From assembly GCF_013248905.1 (NCBI RefSeq), contig NZ_JABRVS010000001.1:3596001-3660000 (forward strand): a stretch of DNA of 64,000 nucleotides. Direction: 5' to 3'. The notes below the pieces were generated by a model. It was not told the DNA's origin, ran no database searches, and worked only from the letters and a program-made list of their open reading frames with translations. Positions 1 through 9,942 of this stretch are shown here, piece by piece (positions within the stretch are counted from its first letter, which is position 1; each line of letters opens with the position of its first letter). Position numbers and translations under genes: made by a program. This stretch comes from Shewanella sp. VB17 (lineage in GTDB: Bacteria > Pseudomonadota > Gammaproteobacteria > Enterobacterales > Shewanellaceae).

Positions 1-383
1 GCTGGTGCTAATCGTCGACCGTTTATCAACACTAAAGTGTACTCTTCACCTAAATTATGTATCGATGCTGTTTGAGTACCACCACCATCGCCACCCACTG
101 AATCAGAAGATGTCGTAAAGCCTTGCATAGAAGGAAGTTGTTGTACTAATTCGGCAGTATTTGTCACACCCGAACGATCGATATCAGCCCTAGAAATAAC
201 GGTAATAGGCAATGCACCTTCAAGATCGGTACGCTTAATCGCAGATCCTGTCACTGTTATTCGTTCAACTTCTGCAATTCCTGTCTCTGCCGCGACAACA
301 ACCGGTGCAGCAAAGGTAGCCGCGGTAACACCGCCAATCAGTGCGATACGTATTGATTTAGCGATCAAATGACTCTTATGCAT
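1..383 (-). CDS. TonB-dependent receptor, N-terminal part (runs off window)
   Basis: The gene starts at the ATG at 383 on the minus strand and is cut by the left window edge after about 127 codons. The first ~35 residues form a signal peptide ending around VVVAAE. They are followed by a TonB-box-like ERITVTGSAIKRTD segment and the start of the plug domain (LPITVISRADIDRSG, YTLVLINGRR). Such proteins are outer-membrane barrels that import ligands using TonB energy. The visible part closely resembles the first ~130 residues of the complete receptor at 2976-5846, so the two are paralogues. The substrate cannot be told from this piece. An AGGGAGA ribosome site lies just before the ATG. Confidence 0.9.
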   Translation of the reverse strand, partial: MHKSHLIAKSIRIALIGGVTAATFAAPVVVAAETGIAEVERITVTGSAIKRTDLEGALPITVISRADIDRSGVTNTAELVQQLPSMQGFTTSSDSVGGDGGGTQTASIHNLGEEYTLVLINGRRLAP

Positions 384-566
384 AATGCTCTCCCTGAACT
401 CTGTTTTAGTTTGCTTTATCTCAAAATCAACAATAAAGCCCTTAAAAATAGATACTCACGACCCATTAAAAACAGATAAGAACACAATAAAAATATTTTT
501 ACAACAAATTAATAACAAAAACTTAACACCCTTGTCGCTTTGCTATTATCATAAATAGACGAGCAT

Positions 567-2653
567 ATCGAGTAGGGTGAGGCGTTACCGCCTCATCCCT
601 CTCACAGAACCGTACGTACGGACCTCGTATACGGCTCCTGCATACTTAACTCAGCTTTGCGCTGAACACATATCCCGTTTTTACATGTCCAAGATTCACT
701 AACCCTGAGCTATCAAACCATTTATTGGGCAGCGCATAGTTTGCTAACGGACTCTGTGAGTTACGCCAACTGTTCATCTTGATTGATTTAAACGGGGGCT
801 TATACCCCATCTGCTTCAACCGTCTGTGAAGTCGCTGTGGCGTTTTCCACAGCTTCAGTTGGACGCTCCTCAACCTACGCCTTAGCCAGCTTGCTATTTT
901 CTCGAACTCCCTATTCGCATTCGCTATCCGAAAATACTGACTGAACCCTCTTAAAATAGGATTCACCGCTTTGATCACTTCGCTTAATGGTTTACCACCA
1001 TTGCGCTTTGTCATCTGTTTTAGCTTCGATTTAAACCCTGCTAGTTTCTTCGGCTCGATACGTGTGTATCGACTACCTATCTCCACTCCTAAAAAACTTC
1101 ACACCTTCATTGCTGTCTGCTATGTGGGTTTTACGCGAGTTTACCTCAAGCTTTAACTCGACTTCCAGTATCTTCTTCGCCTGCTTGAGTGCATTTTCTG
1201 CCCCTGCTCGGCTGCGACATAAAATCAAGATATCGTCTGCGTAGCGCACTATTCTGTGACCCCGTTTTTTCATCTCTTGATCAAACGCATCCAGATAGAT
1301 ATTCGCTATCAGTGGGCTTATTACACCACCTTGCGGACTCCCTACTTCTGTCGCTTGCTTGTGCCCATCTACCATCACACCACTTTTCAAAAACTGAACG
1401 AGCAGCTTTAGCACGCTACCATCACTAACTCGCTTTTCGATGCTTGATAAGATTAGCCCGTGGTCTAATTTATCGAAACACTTTGACAAGTCCATATCCA
1501 CTACATGTTTAAGCTCGTACCGACGCATAAACAATGTCGCTTTGTTGATCGCATCGTGACAACTTCGCCTTGGCCTATAGCCGTAGCTTGACGGGTGAAA
1601 TTGCTCTTCAAAGATGGGGCTAAGTAGATCGTTTAGGGGTTGTTGAACGACTCTATCCCTAATAGTTGGAATACCAAGCAATCTCACGCCGCCATCCTCT
1701 TTGGGGATCTCAACCCGCCTGACTGGCTGAGCTTGATATTGCTTAGTGCTGAGTTCATGAAGAAGTTGATCGAGGTTATCACTCAGATTTGAGGCGAAGT
1801 CGCTTAGGCTCTGCCTGTCTATGCCGGCCGCGCCTTTGGCTTTCCACACTCTTCTAAATCCTTTATACAGCTTCTCTTTACTCAGAAGTTGCCCGTATAA
1901 ACTGTGATAAACTCGCATATTCCTCACATGTGTGCTGTATGGGGACGGATATGACTTCCTCAAAGTCGGTCTATTTCACTTTGTTGCTTAGCGTTCTAGC
2001 GCAATGGCAATCTACTAAACAGTGACAAAACTACTCCCTTGTACAGTTTCTTAAGCCAGAGCCTTACTCCTAAGGTGACCAGTTCAAAAAGACTTCGATA
2101 GCGAATCGACTTGTGTAACTCTGAAAAAAAACATCTGCTCATTACAGACTTAAAGCACGCTTTCTCCCTTCGCAATATTAAGCGCTTTTGGCAACTTAAT
2201 ACTCCACCAGACTTGATGCTGATGGTCAGCTTGGTTTTATCCTCCACACCATTACTGGGCTTCACAGGCCGAGCCTTACTCACTACTACGGATTCATCTG
2301 CCACCTCACACCAACATTTCCCTTGAGTCACCTCTTGGGATAATGCCTCCAGCCCTTATCACTGGAACTGATGCCAGGCTTCCCCAGTTACTGCACTGGC
2401 TCCCTATAAGGTATTCCACCCTCAAACACACTATTAGTCTGACTAAGTATTGGGCTTCGCGCTATTTTGCACGCTCACCCACCAATAGTGCCGAAACAGG
2501 TTACGGTTAGTTGTGTACACCTCACTTCCTATGGCTTCCTTCAGACCATGCCGTTAGCCAGCAACGCCCTTGCCATTCGGATTATCTTCCCCTTAGTCAG
2601 GGTGATACAGGTTTCTTTCAACCTGCTGGGTTTGCCAGCTTCGCTGGGCAAAC
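567..2653 (-). mobile_element. Group II intron (class C-like), about 2.1 kb
   Basis: Reading on the minus strand, the 3' end carries a recognisable domain V at about 607-637 (starts GAGCCGTATACG, ends GTACGGTTC, with the AGC triad). A domain VI hairpin follows, and the element ends near CCTACTCGAT around 567. The 5' end is placed at GTTTG at 2653, immediately after the T-run of the terminator at 2654-2685. Several hundred bases of structured domain I sequence lie at about 2000-2650. Insertion directly behind a terminator hairpin is the known habit of class C group II introns. The boundaries are estimates to within several bases. Small reading frames at about 1996-2712 lie in intron RNA and are probably not genes. 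Confidence 0.85.
646..1963 (-). pseudogene. Group II intron reverse transcriptase/maturase, frameshifted
   Basis: The reading frame 1963-1073 encodes a group II reverse transcriptase with GIPTIRDRVVQQ, SYGYRPRRS, PQGGVISPLIANIYL and the catalytic YADD. It then runs into GVKFFRSGDR and a stop. The frame 1086-646 continues the same protein as VEIGSRYTRIEPKK plus the maturase X/thumb region and a C-terminus with NKWFDSSGL. Joining them by removing one T from the T6 run (A6 on the plus strand, 1091-1096) restores KFLGVEIG, the usual family sequence. The intact protein would be about 435 residues, normal for this class, with no clear HNH endonuclease. The intron probably cannot make its own maturase unless ribosomes or polymerase slip at the T6. 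Confidence 0.85.
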
Positions 2654-2685
2654 AAAAAATGCCAGTAAGCATGGCTTACTGGCAT
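2654..2685 (-). terminator. Rho-independent terminator of receptor stub; intron insertion site
   Basis: A perfect 12-bp stem (ATGCCAGTAAGC / GCTTACTGGCAT, 2659-2685) with a 3-base loop is followed on the minus strand by a T-run. It lies 40 bp beyond the stop of the receptor stub at 2725. The group II intron begins right after it. Confidence 0.85.
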
Positions 2686-2724
2686 TATCTTGCGTCAATG
2701 TTTTATAAATGACTTAACACAAAC

Positions 2725-2913
2725 TTAGAACTTCATACTTGCCCTAACAAAGAAGTAGCGACCGACTAAATCATAAGTGTATGGATCGGTATTCGAGTCA
2801 TGATTCCCCGAATAATAAGGTGCATCTTCGTCTAAAAAGTTATTCACACCACCTGATAAACGATAAGAAATTATAAAGCCATCGCTGCGGTATGCTGATT
2901 CAAGATAATATGC
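2725..2913 (-). pseudogene. C-terminal stub of a TonB-dependent receptor
   Basis: On the minus strand, 62 codons encode the end of an outer-membrane barrel: repeated beta-strand-like segments (AYYLESAYRSDGF, ISYRLSGGVNNFLDE) and a C-terminus DLVGRYFFVRASMKF ending in the aromatic residue typical of barrel proteins. An in-frame TAG lies directly upstream (2914-2916), and no start or N-terminal portion is present. The sequence differs from the end of the receptor at 2976-5846, so it is the tail of another paralogue, left after deletion or recombination. It still has its own terminator at 2654-2685. Confidence 0.8.
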
Positions 2914-2924
2914 CTAATGAAAAA

Positions 2925-2964
2925 CATAAAAATAAGACTTCTGCAGACATTCAAAAGTCTTATT
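2925..2964 (-). terminator. Terminator of the complete TonB-dependent receptor
   Basis: The inverted repeat AATAAGACTT / AAGTCTTATT (2931-2940 and 2955-2964) is followed on the minus strand by a T-rich stretch. It lies just past the receptor stop at 2976. Confidence 0.7.
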
Positions 2965-2975
2965 AGCATAGTAAG

Positions 2976-5846
2976 TTAAAAGGTATAACTACCACTGAGA
3001 TAGAATGTACGACCTTTAACATCAGTATAACGAGGATCGAAGCCAACTTGGTGTCCAGCTCCTGATGTACGTAATGATAATGGTGGTTGTTTATCAAATA
3101 AATTGGTAATACCAAAAACGACTTGTGCATTCTTATTGATGTCATAACTCGTTAGATAATCAACTTTCCAATACGACGGTACATACAGCTGTATATCTGG
3201 TGCAACTTCAGATATATCATTACCTAAACGAACCAATTTACTAGACGATTCTTTAAGCTGATCTTCATAACCGCTTCTATAAGTAACATTGAGCGAATGT
3301 GCAAAATCCCCCATGGTTAACGTATTATTAAACGCCGCTTGAACATCAAATATAACGTTATCATCGATACCAAATCGACCTAAGCTACTATCCCACTGAT
3401 CTGTTGTCCCTGCACGTAAACTCTTACTTTCAGTAATGTAAGTTCCTGTAAATGAAGATTTTAAGTCACCAAAGCTAAATTCGGTGATCATGTTCAACGC
3501 CCAATCTATACCGCTATTTTCAGACTTTCCTACATTAACAGCAGCTTGAGTAATAGCTAAATCATTCTTACCTGTACCTCGATTGGGTTTCGTGGTGAAA
3601 TATTGATCATATTTAACTGCATCACTAAAAATTTGAGCTTGAGTTAAACGGGTTACTTGATTTTCAAGATCCACACTCCAATAATCTAAGCCAAAACTAA
3701 AGTCATTAGTCGGTGCATAAACAAAACCTACTGACATTTGTTCTGATGTTTCAGGTTGTAAATCTGAATTACCTGCTTGCCATACTTGATATTGAGTGCT
3801 TCCAGATTTACATAAGGGAACCAATTCAGCCCTTAAACCGGTTGGACATACATAGTTACCCGATGTCACACCAAAGTCTTCACGTGGCGAACCTATTTGC
3901 TTCATTGTTGCCGCTTTAAAGCCCGTTCCCATTGAAGCCCTTAATAACCATGCATCATTTGGCCGGTACGAAGCACTTATTTTATATGTTGTATCATCAA
4001 CATCATCATTAACTACAAGGCCATCACGATCATGATCGGTAACTGCACCAATACTGTCATAGCGTAGAGCAGCAGTTATTTCTAAAGTATCCCATACAGG
4101 AACAATAGCCTCTACAAACATGCCGTAGGTTTCACGAGATAAATCAAATTCATTAGTGGGGGCTTCAAACAGGATGATAGCATCCGAGTTAGCTTGCGAA
4201 CGACGGCGTGTAAACTCTTGCTCACGATAATCCCCCCCCATAGCCATATACATATCTCCAGCAGGAAGTTCAGCAACCATTGTAGAGGCTGTACCTTCAA
4301 AAGAAAGTAGACTTGTGTCAGTACTCTCCCAGCCACCATTATACATGGTATCTTTTACCATTTGGTTTTGTTCATCTGTTAAACTAGCAAATTCATCAAA
4401 TACATTGATATCACCAGATTTGATCAATGGTAAAAAGGTCGATTCAATCGGGTAACCAGTAATACGATTTTGATCACGTGCTGCACCCGCATAGGTGACT
4501 GCAACATCATAGTTGATTTCACTCAACTCACCACGTAAACCAGTAGTAAAATTGATCGTTTCAGTATCCCATTCGTCGGTACGATTACCGCCAGGTAGTA
4601 CACGCCAAGCAGCTTCAACACTATGTAAATAATTAGGATCAACGGCTAATTGAGCCGCTTCATCTGCCGTTAAATAAGGTAAAATTTGATTAGCCACTAA
4701 CTCAGTTGTAGGATCAAGTGAAAAATCCCCCGTTGGATAAGGCGCAACCCTTGTTGTCATTTGGAATGAAGACCAAGCTGCACTTGAATAAAGCTCAACT
4801 GAATCATTAATTTCAACAATCCCTTGTACAAAAACATTGTCACGGCTACTTTCAGGGTTTATTTCTAGTGTACTTGTGTAATCATATGTACACACTGAAC
4901 CTTGAGGTGCACTATCTGTACCACATTGACCATTTTCTTCTCTAAATGGATTAAACTCACGAGGCGTGGTAACCGGCTTAAATTTTCCGGTCCCATTACC
5001 TTCCTCATCTTTTATTTCCACCTTTTTAACACTACCGTCTGTATTATATTGCAAGAAGTTCAAATAAGCGTTGGCAGGACCAGCGTTTGTTGAACCTTTA
5101 ACAAAAGTATAATCAGTATCATTATGAGAAAAATCAAAAATACCTGTCTCAGCAAAGTCACGATCTGTAGATTTAAGAGCTTCTTGCTTATCATGACTCA
5201 CTGCAAACATCAGGTTAAAGCCATCAGAGGCAATATCACCGAAACCACTGCTTAAGCTAAAACTGTAACTTTCTCCACCTTGTTCTTGTGGTTTATCACC
5301 GCGAAAATCAAATGTTGTTTCTTGAAGATCATCTTTCAAAATAAAGTTAACAACACCAGCAATAGCATCAGAACCATACAAAGCAGAAGCACCATCCATC
5401 AATACTTCCACTCGCTTTATCGCAGAAAGAGGTATTTGATTAAGATCAATAACCCCACCAGTATCTGCAGATGCCATTCTGCGGCCATTTAATAATACCA
5501 AAGTATATTGGTCACCTAAACCACGTAATGAAGCAGACTGAATGCCACCACCTCCGCCACCAACAGAGTCTGATGATGTAGTAAAGCCTTGCATAGATGG
5601 AAGTGTTGCAATTAAATCTGGAACAGAAGTAACACCAGATCTATCAATATCAGCCCTTGAGATCACTGTGATAGGCAGCGCACCTTCAAGATCTGTACGC
5701 TTAATCGCAGACCCTGTGACCGTAATTCTTTCGACTGCTACTGACTCTTCAGCAGCGAGCACGACTGGCGTGGCTAGCGCAGCAGCCCCTACCCCACTCA
5801 TTAATGCGAAGCGCACCGATTTAGCGATGAGATTATTGTTATACAT
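2976..5846 (-). CDS. TonB-dependent outer-membrane receptor, 956 residues
   Basis: This is a complete TonB-dependent receptor. A signal peptide covers residues 1 to about 32 (…ALATPVVLAAEE), followed by the TonB-box-like ERITVTGSAIKRTD. A plug domain follows at about 50-170 (LPITVISRADIDRSG, GGIQSASLRGLGDQYTLVLLNG, VEVLMDGASALYGSDAIAGVVNFIL), then a long 22-strand-type barrel ending YLSGSYTF with the terminal phenylalanine. It would sit in the outer membrane and take up a ligand using TonB/ExbBD energy. The family in Shewanella and relatives contains many paralogues with unknown carbohydrate, peptide or siderophore ligands, and nothing nearby names the substrate. The N-terminus is very similar to that of the receptor at 1-383. 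An AGGGAGAACAAG ribosome site precedes the ATG. Confidence 0.93.
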   Translation of the reverse strand: MYNNNLIAKSVRFALMSGVGAAALATPVVLAAEESVAVERITVTGSAIKRTDLEGALPITVISRADIDRSGVTSVPDLIATLPSMQGFTTSSDSVGGGGGGIQSASLRGLGDQYTLVLLNGRRMASADTGGVIDLNQIPLSAIKRVEVLMDGASALYGSDAIAGVVNFILKDDLQETTFDFRGDKPQEQGGESYSFSLSSGFGDIASDGFNLMFAVSHDKQEALKSTDRDFAETGIFDFSHNDTDYTFVKGSTNAGPANAYLNFLQYNTDGSVKKVEIKDEEGNGTGKFKPVTTPREFNPFREENGQCGTDSAPQGSVCTYDYTSTLEINPESSRDNVFVQGIVEINDSVELYSSAAWSSFQMTTRVAPYPTGDFSLDPTTELVANQILPYLTADEAAQLAVDPNYLHSVEAAWRVLPGGNRTDEWDTETINFTTGLRGELSEINYDVAVTYAGAARDQNRITGYPIESTFLPLIKSGDINVFDEFASLTDEQNQMVKDTMYNGGWESTDTSLLSFEGTASTMVAELPAGDMYMAMGGDYREQEFTRRRSQANSDAIILFEAPTNEFDLSRETYGMFVEAIVPVWDTLEITAALRYDSIGAVTDHDRDGLVVNDDVDDTTYKISASYRPNDAWLLRASMGTGFKAATMKQIGSPREDFGVTSGNYVCPTGLRAELVPLCKSGSTQYQVWQAGNSDLQPETSEQMSVGFVYAPTNDFSFGLDYWSVDLENQVTRLTQAQIFSDAVKYDQYFTTKPNRGTGKNDLAITQAAVNVGKSENSGIDWALNMITEFSFGDLKSSFTGTYITESKSLRAGTTDQWDSSLGRFGIDDNVIFDVQAAFNNTLTMGDFAHSLNVTYRSGYEDQLKESSSKLVRLGNDISEVAPDIQLYVPSYWKVDYLTSYDINKNAQVVFGITNLFDKQPPLSLRTSGAGHQVGFDPRYTDVKGRTFYLSGSYTF

Positions 5847-6343
5847 CTTGTTCTCCCTGAACCTTCATTGTTATTTTATATTGTTATTTTAATGGGGTAG
5901 CAGCTAAGTATTCATAAAACACTATCAAACTACTCACCAAGAACAGATAAGACCACAATAAAAACATTTAATCAACACTTGGTAGCATACTTTGCGTATT
6001 TGTAAACTTTAATTGTGTTTTTTTTATACGAGCTTTTTTATAATTGAAATCTGAGACTTACAAAGCAGCTGTTTATAATAAGCAGAACTCACGCACAGAG
6101 ATGCTTCACTTAGCCACTAGAAAGTGTTACTGATCACACTAGGTCATTAATCATCCCGTTGGTAATGATAGGGGGAAACTGAATCCATCTGTCACACTAT
6201 CGACGCTCGACGGATGTAAAAAAGGGTAATAACAATTAAGTTATTACCCTTTTTTAAAAGTAAATAGACGATGGGATTGGTAAATTATGAGAATATTATC
6301 TTATTTATCAATTATATAATTAATTACCTAAACAAACTATAAA
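5847..6343. other. Intergenic region, upstream of receptor and downstream of fdx
   Basis: About 500 bp with no credible gene. The receptor-proximal part (5850-6050) is AT-rich and must hold the receptor promoter, but no convincing -35/-10 pair stands out. The only clear structure is the terminator at 6218-6256. Confidence 0.6.
6218..6256 (-). terminator. Terminator after fdx (isc operon end)
   Basis: A strong palindrome, AAAAAAGGGTAATAA … TTATTACCCTTTTTT, with A/T runs on both sides could end transcription on either strand. It lies about 90 bp past the fdx stop, so its likely job is to end the isc operon. Confidence 0.8.
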
Positions 6344-6682
6344 CTAATGCCCTTCACTCACCATATTGATGGTGTACTTAGGAATATCGACAACAAGATC
6401 AGTACTTGGTACCCGTGACTGACATGAAAGACGGCTCTCAGGCTCCAGGCCCCATGCTTTATCTAGCATGTCATCTTCTAATTCATCACTTTGTTCAAGT
6501 ACATCAAACCCTTCTCTTATGATCACATGGCATGTTGTGCATGCACAAGATTTCTCACACGCATGTTCTATGTGAATACCATTGCGTAGAGCAACATTTA
6601 ATACCGTTTCACCTTCTGCCGCTTCAACTACAGCGCCATCTGGACACAACTCTTCGTGAGGTAGGAATACTATTTGTGGCAT
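6344..6682 (-). CDS. fdx: ISC-type [2Fe-2S] ferredoxin
   Basis: A 112-residue adrenodoxin-type ferredoxin that supplies electrons to iron-sulfur cluster assembly on IscU. The cluster cysteines are visible in CEKSCACTTCH (the C-x5-C-x2-C pattern of the family) plus a distal cysteine in SRLSCQSR. The length matches E. coli Fdx. It is the last gene of the isc operon, 23 bp after hscA, and is followed by a strong terminator. Confidence 0.95.
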   Translation of the reverse strand: MPQIVFLPHEELCPDGAVVEAAEGETVLNVALRNGIHIEHACEKSCACTTCHVIIREGFDVLEQSDELEDDMLDKAWGLEPESRLSCQSRVPSTDLVVDIPKYTINMVSEGH

Positions 6683-6705
6683 CTTATTTACCTATTGATT
6701 ACCCG

Positions 6706-8568
6706 TTAAATACTGTCAACGGATTGGCCTGTTAATGCCAATCGGATTGAATTATCCATGCGCTTGGCTGCAAAATCTTGTGTACTCGCATCAACAACTT
6801 CAATCGCTTTCGCTATTGCGTCAGCGTCATCTTGACGACTTATTGTTGCCAACCTTGCCATCGCTTGCTCAATCAAACTACGTTCATCTTCAGACAAGAG
6901 TGCTGAATCTTTTTGCAGTGCAGCATTTAAGGTTTCTAGCACTCTAGCCGCCTCTACTTTTTGCTCTGCAAGCATGCGTCTAATGATGTCTTCTTTGCCA
7001 TGAGCCATAGAGTCTTTGAGCATAGCGCCAATCTCTTCATCGGTTAAACCGAAAGACGGTTTAACTTGAATACTTGATTGAACTCCCGTCGACTTTTCCA
7101 TGGCAGTCACGCTTAACAAGCCATCAGCATCAACTTGAAAGGTCACACGAATATGTGCAGCACCCGCAGCCAAAGGCGGGATCCCTTTAAGGGTAAACCT
7201 CGCTAAAGAGCGGCAGTCATCAACCAGTTCACGTTCTCCTTGCACCACATGAAATGCCATTGCAGTTTGACCATCTTTAAAGGTGGTAAACTCCTGTGCT
7301 TTAGCGACAGGGATTGTCGTGTTTCGTGATACGACTTTCTCAACGAGCCCTCCCATTGTCTCAATACCTAATGACAAAGGAAGCACATCAAGCAGTAATA
7401 AATCAGATTCTGGTGTGTTACCCACAAGAATGTCGGCTTGGATCGCAGCGCCAATGGCCACGACTCTATCAGGATCGATTGACGTTAAAGGTTTCTTCTC
7501 AAAAAAATCTTCAACCTTCTCTCGTACTAGCGGCACACGTGTAGAGCCCCCGACCATCACAATGTCTAACACTTCTTCGATTTTTATGCCTGCATCGCGA
7601 AGTGCTCGTCGACAACTGCTCACGGTTTTTTTAACCAACGGCTGGATTAACGTCTCAAATGTTGATTTAGTGATTTTATGGCTTAACTGAGTACCATCGG
7701 CCAAATTCAATATCGCAATGGCATGATCATGGCTCGTTAGGGTTTCTTTTACCTTTCTAGACTCAATCAAAAGTTGCCGACTTAATGTTGCTGACACAGA
7801 ATCAAGTTGCCATTGATTTGACAAATAATGATGCAACAAATGATCAAAATCATCTCCACCCAACGCAGAATCGCCACCAGTGGCTAATACTTCGAAAACC
7901 CCTTTGTGCAAGCGTAAAATAGATATATCAAATGTTCCGCCACCAAGATCATAGATTGCAATAATCCCTTCTTGAGCAGAATCTAAACCATAAGCGATGG
8001 CAGCTGCAGTTGGTTCGTTCAATAATCTAAGCACTTTAACGCCTAACAAGCCAGCGGCATCTTTCGTCCCTTGACGTTGAGCGTCGTCAAAATATGCAGG
8101 CACCGTGATCACTACGCCTTCTAACTCACCCGCTAAGGTTTTTTCTGCACGAGAAATTAATGGTTTCAAAATTTCAGCAGAAACCTGGATTGGATTAACC
8201 TTACCTTGTTTAGTCACAAACAACGGCAAACCATTCTCGCTACTCTCAAGTTGATAAGGTAAATCTTGAACACCAGATTGAATATCACTCAGACTTCGCC
8301 CCATGAAGCGTTTCACTGACATGATGGTATTTTGTGGGTCCTGAGCAGAATGTAATTCTGCATCAACACCAACGTCAATATTCGCTGCTGTGTACCTAAC
8401 AACAGAAGGCAAAGAATGATGCCCTTTATCGTCGGGTAAGGTGTTAGCAACGCCACTGCGAACAGCGGCAACTAAAGAGTTAGTCGTGCCTAAATCAATA
8501 CCAACGGCGAGTCGTCGTTGGTGTGGAGCAGCACTCTGTCCAGGCTCTGCGATCTGCAATAGGGCCAT
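6706..8568 (-). CDS. hscA: Fe-S cluster chaperone HscA (Hsp70 family)
   Basis: A 620-residue specialised Hsp70 that, with HscB, binds the LPPVK motif of IscU and promotes transfer of the cluster to acceptor proteins. The nucleotide-binding signature GIDLGTTNS starts near residue 23. The other phosphate-binding motifs IYDLGGGTFDIS and VMVGGSTRVP are present, followed by a substrate-binding domain (DVLPLSLGIETMGG) and a helical lid. The length equals that of E. coli HscA (about 616). It lies between hscB and fdx in a conserved operon. Confidence 0.96.
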   Translation of the reverse strand: MALLQIAEPGQSAAPHQRRLAVGIDLGTTNSLVAAVRSGVANTLPDDKGHHSLPSVVRYTAANIDVGVDAELHSAQDPQNTIMSVKRFMGRSLSDIQSGVQDLPYQLESSENGLPLFVTKQGKVNPIQVSAEILKPLISRAEKTLAGELEGVVITVPAYFDDAQRQGTKDAAGLLGVKVLRLLNEPTAAAIAYGLDSAQEGIIAIYDLGGGTFDISILRLHKGVFEVLATGGDSALGGDDFDHLLHHYLSNQWQLDSVSATLSRQLLIESRKVKETLTSHDHAIAILNLADGTQLSHKITKSTFETLIQPLVKKTVSSCRRALRDAGIKIEEVLDIVMVGGSTRVPLVREKVEDFFEKKPLTSIDPDRVVAIGAAIQADILVGNTPESDLLLLDVLPLSLGIETMGGLVEKVVSRNTTIPVAKAQEFTTFKDGQTAMAFHVVQGERELVDDCRSLARFTLKGIPPLAAGAAHIRVTFQVDADGLLSVTAMEKSTGVQSSIQVKPSFGLTDEEIGAMLKDSMAHGKEDIIRRMLAEQKVEAARVLETLNAALQKDSALLSEDERSLIEQAMARLATISRQDDADAIAKAIEVVDASTQDFAAKRMDNSIRLALTGQSVDSI

Positions 8569-8640
8569 AAAATTCCAACCTAAAAATTAGCAAAAGGTAA
8601 AAGGCTAATCAAAAAATGATTAATACTATGACATGGTTAA

Positions 8641-9165
8641 TTAGTCAAATAACGCATCTTCGATACGTTCAAGCTCAGTGCGTAGCTTCACCATAAATTT
8701 AAGCTTACGAACAAGATCGGTGGCTTTACATAAATCATCATCAGAAAGACTAGATAGTAAGTCACTCAACTCTGTTTCGATATGCTTAGCATAGGTACTA
8801 AATGATTCATTCAATTGCGAGATACACACATCCACATCCGTGCTGTCAGCAATATCTTCAAGCGCTTCGCGCCATTCTATCTGCTGCATCAAAAACTGAG
8901 TATCTTTAATCGTTGTCGACTCATGCCTCATTTCTATACCGTGTAAGCTAAGCATGTATTCCGCCCTTAATAATGGATCCTTTAATGTCGTGAATCCATC
9001 GTTAACATGCGCAGCCCGTTGGACTGCAATACGCTTATCTTGCTCACTCGCATTCGCAAACTTGTCGGGATGAACCGTCTTTTGCAGTTCGCGATAGCGT
9101 TCTGCAAGTAAGACAGTGTCGATATGATAGGTTGGCGTCAAACTAAACAACTCAAAATAGTTCAT
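8641..9165 (-). CDS. hscB: J-protein co-chaperone HscB
   Basis: A 174-residue J-domain protein, partner of HscA. The J domain fills the first ~75 residues with the HPD tripeptide in TVHPDKF, needed to stimulate the HscA ATPase. The C-terminal three-helix part binds IscU. The start codon lies 19 bp after the iscA stop in the transcription direction, and 72 bp separate it from hscA. Length and position match the family. Confidence 0.95.
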   Translation of the reverse strand: MNYFELFSLTPTYHIDTVLLAERYRELQKTVHPDKFANASEQDKRIAVQRAAHVNDGFTTLKDPLLRAEYMLSLHGIEMRHESTTIKDTQFLMQQIEWREALEDIADSTDVDVCISQLNESFSTYAKHIETELSDLLSSLSDDDLCKATDLVRKLKFMVKLRTELERIEDALFD

Positions 9166-9184
9166 GGTTTAATTCTTTAGATTG

Positions 9185-9508
9185 TTAGACCGTGAAGCTT
9201 TCACCACAGCCACACTCCCCTTTTGCATTGGGGTTGTTAAACTGAAAACCTTCATTGAGTCCTTCTTTAACAAAATCTAGCTCAATACCCTGAAGATAAA
9301 TAAAACTTTTCGCATCGATAATAATGTTCACACCATCAATGTTATAGACTTCATCATCAGCGTTCAAATCATCAACAAATTCTATGATGTAAGCCATCCC
9401 AGAACACCCTGATGTTTTGAGCGCTAATCGTAAGCCAATTCCCTTCCCACGGCTATCTAGAAAGCCTTTAACACGTTCAGCAGCAGCGGGGGTCATTGAA
9501 ATAGCCAT
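9185..9508 (-). CDS. iscA: A-type iron-sulfur carrier IscA
   Basis: A 107-residue A-type carrier that accepts or delivers Fe-S clusters or iron. The three conserved cysteines are in KTSGCSGMAY and the C-terminal GECGCGESF. It lies between iscU and hscB in the isc operon with short gaps. Confidence 0.95.
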   Translation of the reverse strand: MAISMTPAAAERVKGFLDSRGKGIGLRLALKTSGCSGMAYIIEFVDDLNADDEVYNIDGVNIIIDAKSFIYLQGIELDFVKEGLNEGFQFNNPNAKGECGCGESFTV

Positions 9509-9522
9509 GTTAACTCCGAAAA

Positions 9523-9906
9523 TTACTTAGCGTGCTTTGACTTATAATCGTCAATAGCGGCTTTAATTGCATCTTCGGCCAAAATAGAACAGTGAATTTT
9601 CACTGGTGGCAATGCAAGCTCTTCTGCAATATCCGTATTTTTAATCTCAGCAGCTTCTTCAATTGTCTTGCCTTTTACCCACTCAGTGACAAGCGAACTT
9701 GAGGCTATTGCACTGCCGCAACCGTATGTCTTAAACTTAGCATCTTGGATCACGCCATCTGAGCCAATCTTAAGTTGAAGTTTCATTACATCACCACAAG
9801 CTGGTGCACCGACCATACCCGTAACAACTGATGGATCATTTTTATCGAAAGAACCAACATTACGTGGGTTTTCATAGTGATCAAGTACTTTTTCGCTATA
9901 TGCCAT
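9523..9906 (-). CDS. iscU: Fe-S cluster scaffold IscU
   Basis: A 127-residue scaffold on which [2Fe-2S] clusters are assembled from IscS sulfur. The ligand cysteines are C37 (PACGD), C63 (YGCGS) and the one in HCSIL near 106. The aspartate next to C37 and the HscA-binding LPPVK motif are both present. It sits between iscS and iscA. Confidence 0.97.
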   Translation of the reverse strand: MAYSEKVLDHYENPRNVGSFDKNDPSVVTGMVGAPACGDVMKLQLKIGSDGVIQDAKFKTYGCGSAIASSSLVTEWVKGKTIEEAAEIKNTDIAEELALPPVKIHCSILAEDAIKAAIDDYKSKHAK

Positions 9907-9942
9907 GATACTGCTCCAATATTCTAATGATTAATAAACGGA

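Noticed and set aside
1996..2712. Several short frames on both strands
   Set aside because: They lie in the structured 5' RNA region of the group II intron and resemble no protein.
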